Under the pieces are notes generated by a model. It ran no database searches. It was not told where the DNA came from and worked only from the letters and a program-made list of their open reading frames with translations. The translations under genes were made by a program, and so were the position numbers. A stretch of DNA of 64,000 nucleotides from Polynucleobacter sp. UB-Piko-W3 (GTDB taxonomy: Bacteria > Pseudomonadota > Gammaproteobacteria > Burkholderiales > Burkholderiaceae): contig NZ_JACVPY010000002.1 in the NCBI RefSeq assembly GCF_018881635.1, positions 1,629,795 through 1,693,794 on the forward strand. Direction: 5' to 3'. Below are positions 26,411 through 32,748 of the stretch, in pieces (position 1 is the first letter of the stretch; the number at the start of each line of letters is the position of its first letter).

Positions 26411-27265
26411 TTACTTTTTCCTAAGAAATGGAGGGATAAAACTAAATTCTTTTTGCTCTTGAGAGGCTACCATCGACTCGCCTTGTTTAAGAAATCCAAT
26501 TTGCGAGTCTTGAGCCTGTGATCGTATTAAAGGTACTGAACTCAGTGGAGGCTTTGACTGTAAGGTCATAGGAGCCTCAGATTTTTTCTTCTTACCCTCT
26601 AATATGTATTCATGAACGAAGTTACCGAACTCGTACATATTTTCTGAAATGATGCCATTGTCTATACGGAACCAAAAATCATTCAGTATTTCATTATTAA
26701 TTTGTGAGATTCTATAGATAGGTGGGCATATAAAACAGTTATCTAAAAAATCTAGTCCACGAAATTTAATTTCGCTTATTTGGTTCCGATCAACGCGACT
26801 AGGGGCGACTAGAATTATTTGGCCATTTTGCTTTATCTTGAGCATTTGACGCTGTACATACTCGAGAATAAAGATTTCAGTACTGGCAATTTCTACTTTA
26901 CTGTTAGAGCTTGGGACGATAACAATATCAAAATCCAACATAAAGTCGTAAGGCAGGCCAAACGTCCAGGTTAAATCCGCAATAGTAATTTCCGCATGGG
27001 CCCCGTAACGCCTTAATGCGGCCCTAGCTTCAAGCATCGTGTAATTAGAATTTTGCTGATAAGACAACCCAGCTTTATAAGCCTGAATATTTGAGTGGGG
27101 ATTTTTACTAATGAGCACTGATGAGGTGCCCTGTTTATCAAAGTCGATAAGCGAGACTTTGTGATTTTTTTCAATCGCAAGAAATCCCGTTAGATTTGCG
27201 GAGATAGTACTCTTTCCAACCCCACCTTTTTGGTTGGTAATGAGAATCTTGACCTTATCTCTCAT
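26411..27265 (-). CDS. ParA/MinD-family ATPase with FtsZ-tail-like C-terminus
   Basis: 284 residues. The deviant Walker A KGGVGKST (about residues 12-19) and the A' motif LIDFDKQGTSS mark the ParA family, and IVIVPSSNS fits the Walker B region. Residues 231-275 are a Lys/Ser/Pro/Gln-rich linker, ending in FSFIPPFLRKK, which resembles the conserved FtsZ C-terminal peptide (IPAFLRK in E. coli). There is no ParB gene. ATGA overlap with the Sel1 gene upstream indicates coupling. A role in positioning at the division site is inferred only from the tail. Confidence 0.85.
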   Translation of the reverse strand: MRDKVKILITNQKGGVGKSTISANLTGFLAIEKNHKVSLIDFDKQGTSSVLISKNPHSNIQAYKAGLSYQQNSNYTMLEARAALRRYGAHAEITIADLTWTFGLPYDFMLDFDIVIVPSSNSKVEIASTEIFILEYVQRQMLKIKQNGQIILVAPSRVDRNQISEIKFRGLDFLDNCFICPPIYRISQINNEILNDFWFRIDNGIISENMYEFGNFVHEYILEGKKKKSEAPMTLQSKPPLSSVPLIRSQAQDSQIGFLKQGESMVASQEQKEFSFIPPFLRKK

Positions 27266-27933
27266 AGCAATTTATATAGCTGACGCATATTTTCAATCTT
27301 TGAATGTAAATGCTTTGCCTGCTCAAGCTCTTTAGAAAAATCATCTTTAACACTATGCTCCATGATGAGCAAAATTCTTTTTGCCTGATCGTGCTGAGCT
27401 AAGCTTGCTAGTGTTAGGTAGAAAAATGCCTTGCTATAGTTAACGGGAATAATTTCACCCTTACCGAAGTAACTGCCCAGTGTATAAGCCGCCTGCCTAC
27501 TTCCAAGCTCAGCACCCTTAGCCAAAAACTCAATCCCTTTTTCTATATCCTGAGGGATTCCCTGTGTAGCCCCTACTCCAGTGATATAAATATTCCCGAG
27601 ATTACAAAGCGCATCGTGAACATCTTCCTTAATCGCTTTTAAATAGAACTCAACTGCTTTTTTGTAATCAGGTCCATTGCCAATTGATCCCCGCTCATGA
27701 ATTAAACCCACGTTGTAATCTGCGTAGCCATTGCCTCTTCCAGACTCTCGATTTAACCAAGTCATTAGACTTTCAATCTGATCTGTCTTTAATAGGCCAT
27801 CTGAACACATTTTAATTAAGGCAAACTGAGCATCTGCGCTTAGTTCATATTGAGCCAAATCAAAAAAGATCTCAAAGGCCACGTCATTCTTACCATTACG
27901 AAGATTTAACTCACCTAGCTCTACTGTAGACAT
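27262..27933 (-). CDS. Sel1-repeat protein
   Basis: 223 residues with Sel1-like helical repeats: ADYNVGLIHERGSIGNGPDYKKAVEFYLKAIKEDVHDALCNLGNIYITG and KGIEFLAKGAELGSRQAAYTLGSYFGKGE. Sel1 proteins act as adaptors in complexes. No signal peptide, so likely cytoplasmic. GAGGAA lies before the ATG at 27933. It is translationally coupled to ParA, which suggests a joint complex. Confidence 0.88.
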   Translation of the reverse strand: MSTVELGELNLRNGKNDVAFEIFFDLAQYELSADAQFALIKMCSDGLLKTDQIESLMTWLNRESGRGNGYADYNVGLIHERGSIGNGPDYKKAVEFYLKAIKEDVHDALCNLGNIYITGVGATQGIPQDIEKGIEFLAKGAELGSRQAAYTLGSYFGKGEIIPVNYSKAFFYLTLASLAQHDQAKRILLIMEHSVKDDFSKELEQAKHLHSKIENMRQLYKLL

Positions 27934-27952
27934 TGCTTCCTCAACTAAAATA

Positions 27953-28186
27953 TTATTTGGCCACTGAAAACATGTTGGGATCTATTGGATAAGACTTAGC
28001 CCCAATATCAGATAATTCAAATCGCTTAACCTCACCACTATCTTGTTGATAGTCCAAAATTGTGGCCATACGATAAAGACTCAAGACTTGTGAGCAGGCA
28101 TCTCGTAAATTATTGGCATCAATACGAATTGTAGAAATTGGGCTATCAGCTAATTTATTAACCCTAAATCGAATCTTCCAATACAT
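27953..28186 (-). CDS. Small unknown protein in the ParA operon
   Basis: 77 residues from the ATG at 28186, two bases after the stop of the XRE gene; a longer form starting at 28279 would overlap that gene by 91 bases and is less likely. Sequence MYWKIRFRVNKLADSPIS... then IDANNLRDACSQVLSLYRMATILDYQQDSGEVKRFELSDIG is a mixed alpha/beta pattern that I do not recognise. Tight packing in the operon supports a common function. Confidence 0.65.
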   Translation of the reverse strand: MYWKIRFRVNKLADSPISTIRIDANNLRDACSQVLSLYRMATILDYQQDSGEVKRFELSDIGAKSYPIDPNMFSVAK

Positions 28187-28188
28187 CT

Positions 28189-28506
28189 CTAGTCTTGCTT
28201 TCTTAGAAAATGAGGAATAGACATGTCTAATTCTTTTGCGGTAATGGGCCCCTCTTCTTTTGTGGGGCTTGTTGCGCATGAAGAATCGAAACGAACCGCT
28301 TGTGCGTAGCGATCAGCCGATTCTGAAAATGCCTCTAATGAATTATCAAATGCGTATAAGTTGCCATCTTCAATGGCAACTAATTCAACTACGGTGACTT
28401 TCAGTGTAGAGGCAAGGATTGCTAAATTGAACCCCTGCTCTTCGCGAACCTTACGCAAGCGCTTACCTAGCAACTTGGCGGCTTTTATTTGTTCTAGGCC
28501 TGCCAT
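28189..28506 (-). CDS. XRE/RodZ-like helix-turn-helix protein with FtsZ-tail-like C-terminus
   Basis: 105 residues from the ATG at 28506, with GGAGGGG five bases upstream. Residues about 8-50 form a helix-turn-helix of the XRE/RodZ type (LGKRLRKVREEQGFNLAILASTLKVTVVELVAIEDGN). After a Ser/Thr-rich stretch the protein ends in MSIPHFLRKQD, very close to the E. coli FtsZ end (DIPAFLRKQAD). It could bind DNA through the HTH and the FtsZ-tail receptors through the tail. No membrane segment. Confidence 0.85.
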   Translation of the reverse strand: MAGLEQIKAAKLLGKRLRKVREEQGFNLAILASTLKVTVVELVAIEDGNLYAFDNSLEAFSESADRYAQAVRFDSSCATSPTKEEGPITAKELDMSIPHFLRKQD

Positions 28507-28585
28507 TGTCCCCTCCAATGGCACGATCTTAATTACTAAAAATGTATTTGGTAATTAGCTATTAGGCTAATAAAAATATTAAACT

Positions 28586-30301
28586 TTATTGATGTGCTTG
28601 TGGCAGCTGAATGACAAATCTAGCCCCACCTCCGACTCCATCCCCATGCTGGATAGAGCCTCCATGTCTAGTGACGATATGCTTACAAAGCCATAACCCC
28701 AAACCCATACCTGTTTGCTTGGTTGTGCTTAGCAATTCAAATAGTTGGGACTTAAATTCGGGAGATACCCCTGGACCATTGTCAGAAACAGATAATTGAA
28801 CTGACTTACCATCCCCAGTGGCTTCTACAGCAATGCGCCGCTGGAGAGTACCTGAATTTGACAATGCTTGAATCGCGTTATTAAGTAAATTTAATATGAC
28901 TTGTTCGATTTCGGAAGAATTTACCTGAATCAATAAGCCATTATCAACTCGAAGCTGAATTTGGATATTTTTACTCTTAAGTTCAGGCTTAACAATATCG
29001 AGAACTTTTACTATCAAATCGCCCAACAGAAATTTTTGAGTATTTGTTTCGCCTTCTGTAAATATTGACCTCAGCGACCTAACAATCGTTGCTGCCCTCT
29101 TATTATCTTGCTCCAGCGAATCCAATATTTCTTTACCCAATTCTGGATTGAGCACTCCTTTTTCTAATTTCATTTTGAGAAACTGAATATTGAGATTAGA
29201 TGCGCCAAGCGGTTGATTGAGTTCGTGGGCAATCGATGCCGATAAGGCGCCAGTAGCCGCTGTCTTGTTGGCTTTAAGAAGTGAGCCAACCATAAGATCG
29301 CGCTCATCCAGCAAGGCTTGTATTTGCGCTTTATCTTTTTTTAGTTTTTTATTCCAAATCCAAAATAGTATTAGCCCCAGCAATAACGCTATCGTCAGTA
29401 TCGCCAAATAATTCGCAAACGTACGCCAACTACCATAATCAAATCGCACTGAAAACCACTTTGTTCTTAGGCTTTGCTTTTCCTGCTCAGTTAATGTGTC
29501 GAGCACTTTGTTGGTTAAGGTGACTAACTCAGGCCAATCCTTTCTAACCATCATAGACTCACCCTGAATGGGAAAGTTTGTAGGGGCCGCCACTTTAAGA
29601 TTCGAAAAACCATACTGAGAAATCATAAAAGTAGCATTGACTAAGTCCGCGACGTAAGCATCGCCAACACCCGATGAAATGGCTTGTAACGCTTCATGTT
29701 GTGTCTTTTTTTCGATAAACTCAAAATCAGATACCTCTTTACGCACCAAGCCATTTACGACAAAGCCCTTAACGCCTACAATTTTTTTTCCAGACAGATC
29801 ACCAAGCGAAATAATTCGCGCGCTATCGGTCCTAGTGATAATTACCCATGGATAGAAAAGGTACTGATTTGTATACAGCACATACTTCAGTCGTTCTGGT
29901 AAAAATCTGCCAGTCATGAACACATCTGGTCCATTCGCTGTTCCTATAAAAGGGATTGCCTCAGAAAAGGAGCCAGAGAATTGATCTTTGAATTCGCAAT
30001 TTAGCTTATATACCGCACATGTAATCTTGGCGTAATCTATTGCCAAGCCAACGGGCTTTTTTTTATCGTAAAAATATGGCGGGGCTTCAGTACTTACCCA
30101 AAATCTAATTTTATGATTGGCATCGATCCACTGTTTTTCAGAATCCGATAGCTGAATTTTCCCAGTCAAGCGATCTGAAATCGCCACAACATCTGGGCTA
30201 ATAGCATCATCTTTTATCTGAGCCAACGCATTGGAAGTAAAGATTCCAATGAAAAAGACAATATAAATATTGCTTAAATGGATTTTGGCAATATTTTTCA
30301 A
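28586..30301 (-). CDS. Hybrid periplasmic-binding sensor histidine kinase
   Basis: 571 residues: signal peptide, a periplasmic solute-binding type domain (SBP_bac_3 pattern, about 60-285, with IRFWVSTEAPPYFYDKKKPVGLAIDYAKITC and LGDLSGKKIVGVKGF), one membrane helix (about 302-320), a short coiled linker and the kinase core with the phosphoacceptor SASIAHELNQPLGA, NLLNNAIQAL, DNGPGV and GMGLGLWLC. The kinase core is nearly identical to that at 18726-20144, but the input half is unrelated. No response regulator next to it. Confidence 0.9.
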   Translation of the reverse strand: MKNIAKIHLSNIYIVFFIGIFTSNALAQIKDDAISPDVVAISDRLTGKIQLSDSEKQWIDANHKIRFWVSTEAPPYFYDKKKPVGLAIDYAKITCAVYKLNCEFKDQFSGSFSEAIPFIGTANGPDVFMTGRFLPERLKYVLYTNQYLFYPWVIITRTDSARIISLGDLSGKKIVGVKGFVVNGLVRKEVSDFEFIEKKTQHEALQAISSGVGDAYVADLVNATFMISQYGFSNLKVAAPTNFPIQGESMMVRKDWPELVTLTNKVLDTLTEQEKQSLRTKWFSVRFDYGSWRTFANYLAILTIALLLGLILFWIWNKKLKKDKAQIQALLDERDLMVGSLLKANKTAATGALSASIAHELNQPLGASNLNIQFLKMKLEKGVLNPELGKEILDSLEQDNKRAATIVRSLRSIFTEGETNTQKFLLGDLIVKVLDIVKPELKSKNIQIQLRVDNGLLIQVNSSEIEQVILNLLNNAIQALSNSGTLQRRIAVEATGDGKSVQLSVSDNGPGVSPEFKSQLFELLSTTKQTGMGLGLWLCKHIVTRHGGSIQHGDGVGGGARFVIQLPQAHQ

Positions 30302-30371
30302 AATGAATTAGTTGGCGCCTTTGTTTCTTAAATTCTATAGCAATACTTTGGCAGAACATAGAAGTAATAAA

Positions 30372-30563
30372 TGTCGTTTTAAACGACATTGAGAGTTAAT
30401 GGACTATTGACCGACACAGGGATGAATAATTGACATGTCCTTTTGAAGGACAGTTCATGATGCGGATATCCGAGACTAATGGCGCCGAACCCCGCCAAAC
30501 CATAAAAGAAAATAGCCCAACAAGTGGGCTATTGAGATTCTTGGTGGCCCGGGGCGGAATCGA
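30372..30563 (-). repeat. Element-end repeat with tRNA-end copy D
   Basis: Contains TGTCGTTTTAAACGACA (30372-30388), the second near-palindrome TGTCCTTTTGAAGGACA (30436-30452), the AATAGCCC hairpin (30510-30533) and 22 bases of tRNA-Phe 3' end (30542-30563). The arrangement and much of the sequence recur at 32502-32722. No gene lies between 30302 and 30592. Confidence 0.8.
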
Positions 30564-30592
30564 CCAGGGTCCAAGATGTCTAATCCGAAGAA

Positions 30593-30874
30593 CTATTTGC
30601 GCTTATTCACCGCGTCTTTAAATGCTTTACCAGCAGTAAATTTAACCGTCTTAGAGGCTGGAATTTTAATCTCAGCGCCAGTCTGAGGATTACGTCCCAT
30701 ACGAGCGGCACGCTTACCCGACTTGAAGGTCCCAAAACCAATTAACTGAACATCACCCCCTTTGCTAATGGCTTTGATAATGTGTGCAATTGCTGAACTT
30801 AAGGCGCGGTCAGCTGATGCTTTAGATATATCTACATCATTTGCAATCTTTTCCACTAATTCAGATTTATTCAT
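30593..30874 (-). CDS. HU-family DNA-binding protein (island copy)
   Basis: 93 residues from the ATG at 30874 (TTGGAG and an A-run upstream). [29 protein letters not shown] and [25 protein letters not shown] show a complete HU fold; similar to but clearly distinct from the HU at 6096-6380. It lies 30 bases from the tRNA-end copy D inside the island, so it belongs to accessory cargo. HU can assist site-specific recombination, but that is not shown here. Confidence 0.93.
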   Translation of the reverse strand: MNKSELVEKIANDVDISKASADRALSSAIAHIIKAISKGGDVQLIGFGTFKSGKRAARMGRNPQTGAEIKIPASKTVKFTAGKAFKDAVNKRK

Positions 30875-30927
30875 TTTTTTCTCCAATTTATTTTTAAAAA
30901 AATTGCCTGACTCACCAATACAGGATC

Positions 30928-31137
30928 CTATTCATGAGACCACTCATAGTCTACATCGATAACTTCTAAAACATAGCCATATTTATTTAAGCAATACTGA
31001 TTCCAAGCGATTACAAAGTCTTTGGTATTGATATCGCAGTGGTAGCGATTGAGTAAATGAATCAAGCCATGGTCCTTCATTTCCACTTGCCCGTGAGTAG
31101 TCTTTACGGTGACTGCTTTGGCATGCTTAAAACTCAT
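30928..31137 (-). CDS. Small unknown protein
   Basis: 69 residues ([17 protein letters not shown]...) ending [21 protein letters not shown]-like, with no signal or membrane segment. GGAGGTCAGG directly precedes the ATG, a strong ribosome site. Not recognised. It sits between the CDGSH and HU genes, same strand. Confidence 0.6.
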   Translation of the reverse strand: MSFKHAKAVTVKTTHGQVEMKDHGLIHLLNRYHCDINTKDFVIAWNQYCLNKYGYVLEVIDVDYEWSHE

Positions 31138-31169
31138 CCTGACCTCCGATAGATTTATATTGTCAATAC

Positions 31170-31406
31170 CTAGAGGGAGGAGTGCGTCCCATCACACAGG
31201 GGTGCATTGGCTGATTGCTTACAACCACAGAAATAGACAGTCATACTTTCTGTGGCAATAAATTCCAGAGGCGACATGTCGGTTCTTTGATGTGAGCTAT
31301 CACAAAACGGTTGGCTCTCACTTAAGCCACAAGTGCACCAATAATAAGTCTGGCCTTTGATAACTTCTACAGGATATGGCGCGTTCTTGGCAGTTTTCAT
31401 TTCCAT
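31170..31406 (-). CDS. CDGSH iron-sulfur domain protein
   Basis: 78 residues with two short CDGSH-type motifs: YWCTCGLSESQPFCDSSH and YFCGCKQSANAPLCDGTH. Each has three Cys and one His, the ligand set of a 2Fe-2S cluster (mitoNEET-like). These small proteins transfer electrons or clusters. GGGGGG lies five bases before the ATG at 31406. Confidence 0.93.
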   Translation of the reverse strand: MEMKTAKNAPYPVEVIKGQTYYWCTCGLSESQPFCDSSHQRTDMSPLEFIATESMTVYFCGCKQSANAPLCDGTHSSL

Positions 31407-31707
31407 AGCAACCCCCCGATATTTACAGCACTCAGATTTAATTTAATCTTTATTGCCCCTATTAGCAATTGATACCAATAAATAAAAGCTAAGTGAGTGA
31501 TTACTCAATTTCTACATTTTTTTGATGCTATGCAACAGATTTTCACCAGATAAAAAAGCCTGGAAATTGATTCGACAATCGTCCAATTTTGGAGCAGACT
31601 AAATTTCTGCTGATAAGTTGTTTGGACACCCCTAGGTCCTGTTTCGATACAGCGTGTCTCAAGCAATTTATTGGCAACCAAATTTATTTTGTTGATAGGA
31701 GCCAACC
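31407..31707. other. Gap with no recognised gene
   Basis: AT-rich spacer between the divergent CDGSH gene (minus) and the small plus-strand ORF at 31708. I see no structured element beyond presumed promoters; a minus-strand open frame at 31505-31705 has no ribosome site and runs through non-coding-looking sequence. Confidence 0.5.
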
Positions 31708-31881
31708 ATGAACCACCAGCAACTAGAGATCGAAGAGGACAGTCTGCCTGAGAAGTTTTTTGAACTGCAAAGCAATGAATTGGTGCAAGAACGACTGATT
31801 TGGCAACACCTAGTCCGGCGAAAAATTAATGAAAAGCAGCATATTCCCAATCAAGATAACGCTGATTGGGGTGATGATTAA
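31708..31881 (+). CDS. Small unknown acidic protein, plus strand
   Basis: 57 codons encoding MNHQQLEIEEDSLPEKFFE...QDNADWGDD, acidic and helical-looking. TAGGAG lies seven bases upstream of the ATG. It is the only plus-strand gene in element E3. Unrecognised; supported by the ribosome site, length and clean amino-acid composition. Confidence 0.5.
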   Translation: MNHQQLEIEEDSLPEKFFELQSNELVQERLIWQHLVRRKINEKQHIPNQDNADWGDD

Positions 31882-32016
31882 TATGACTCTTTAGAGGTGG
31901 ATGAGTCAGACTTAGATACCCTAGGTCGGATCCAAATTGACAAATAAAGTTAGTAGCCGGCGGCATACAAATTCACCCAGCAAAAAACTCCTACTTATGT
32001 GACAATAATTACCAGG

Positions 32017-32088
32017 CTAAGTAGTCTGTATCACCAAGGCAAAACAGCACAGTATTAAAAATAACCATACAGAATCGGTATTGAACAT
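32017..32088 (-). CDS. Possible 23-residue membrane peptide
   Basis: An ATG at 32088 preceded by TAAGGAG six bases upstream opens a 23-codon frame, MFNTDSVWLFLILCCFALVI then QTT, almost entirely one hydrophobic helix with two cysteines. The strong ribosome site and the hydrophobic pattern make it a candidate small membrane protein; the short length leaves it uncertain. Confidence 0.35.
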   Translation of the reverse strand: MFNTDSVWLFLILCCFALVIQTT

Positions 32089-32169
32089 AAGTGCTCCTTA
32101 AAAGGATTTACTTACTAATACATATGCATAAACTGTGCCATTTTGAACTCCAAAACTCGCTGTTATTCC

Positions 32170-32445
32170 TTACAGTCCATTTTTATCACGATATTCTTTA
32201 ATCATTGTTTTGGTCACATTTGATGGATAACAAAGAATAGCGAGCCTAGCGGTTTTTGAGTAGGCACTATTAAGGCCACACTGGCCACCGTTGGGTGATT
32301 TACTGTAGGGGCATGGACAAGACTTTCCATACTCTTGGATCGACTGTTGGATCAAGGTCTTTTTAATTTCCTTATCTGAGATGCTGTCATCGGCCATGGA
32401 CCATGTTGCGCCTAATATAAAGGTCATGAATATCAGAAATTTCAT
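32170..32445 (-). CDS. Small exported cysteine-containing protein
   Basis: 91 residues from the ATG at 32445, which has AGGAGG five bases upstream. Signal peptide MKFLIFMTFILGATWSMA, then GKSCPCPYSKSPNGGQCGLNSAYSKTARLAILCYPSNVT. The CPCPY..CG..SAYS pattern recurs in uncharacterised secreted and phage-linked proteins as I recall them; function unknown. Four cysteines suggest disulfides. Confidence 0.7.
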   Translation of the reverse strand: MKFLIFMTFILGATWSMADDSISDKEIKKTLIQQSIQEYGKSCPCPYSKSPNGGQCGLNSAYSKTARLAILCYPSNVTKTMIKEYRDKNGL

Positions 32446-32501
32446 AGGGTCCTCCTGAGTTTTTACTCTACTATGAATTAAACTATTCAAATATTTAAAT
32501 T

Positions 32502-32748
32502 TGTCGTTTTAAACGACATTCCCAGTAGAAACTGCAGATGAGTATCGATTTAAGCAACTCTGGACCAACGCAGGGATGACTAATTGACGTATCCTTTTAA
32601 AGGACAGCCCTAGATGGGGATATCCGATCCTAATGGCGCCTAAACCCGCCCTGCTAAACCTTAAAAGAAAATAGCCCAACAAGTGGGATATTGAGATTCT
32701 TGGTGGCCCGGGGCGGAATCGAACCACCGACACAAGGATTTTCAATCC
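32502..32748 (-). repeat. Element-end repeat with tRNA-Phe 3'-half copy C
   Basis: TGTCGTTTTAAACGACA at 32502-32518, a variant of the second near-palindrome (TATCCTTTTAAAGGACA, 32590-32606), a decayed AATAGCCC hairpin (32669-32692), then 48 bases identical to the tRNA-Phe 3' half (32701-32748). A further TGTCCTTTTAAAGGACA lies at 32958-32974. The stretch 32446-33002 holds no gene. Confidence 0.85.

Larger units (their letters stand above)
26067..30541. mobile_element. Putative tRNA-Phe cargo element E4 (ParA/XRE/kinase)
   Basis: Bounded on the right by tRNA-end copy D (30542) with its near-palindromes and on the left by copy A (26067). Cargo: histidine kinase, XRE protein, 77-residue protein, Sel1 protein and ParA, all on the minus strand. 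No integrase. Its left boundary repeat is shared with the element ending at 34331, and its right boundary repeat with the one starting at 32700. The element status is inferred from these repeats. Confidence 0.5.
30542..32700. mobile_element. Putative tRNA-Phe cargo element E3 (small proteins, HU)
   Basis: Between tRNA-end copies D (30542) and C (32701). Cargo: HU, a 69-residue protein, a CDGSH protein, two very small ORFs and a small exported cysteine protein. No recombinase. The end repeats (30372-30563 and 32502-32748) are paralogous. Inferred from repeats. Confidence 0.5.

Noticed and set aside
27953-28279. 108-residue version of the small ParA-operon protein
   Set aside because: It would overlap the XRE gene by 91 bases and begin with an unlikely basic stretch; the ATG at 28186 right after the XRE stop is the usual operon arrangement.
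31505-31705. 66-codon minus-strand frame between the CDGSH gene and the small plus-strand gene
   Set aside because: No ribosome site, unlikely composition, and it covers the probable promoter area.
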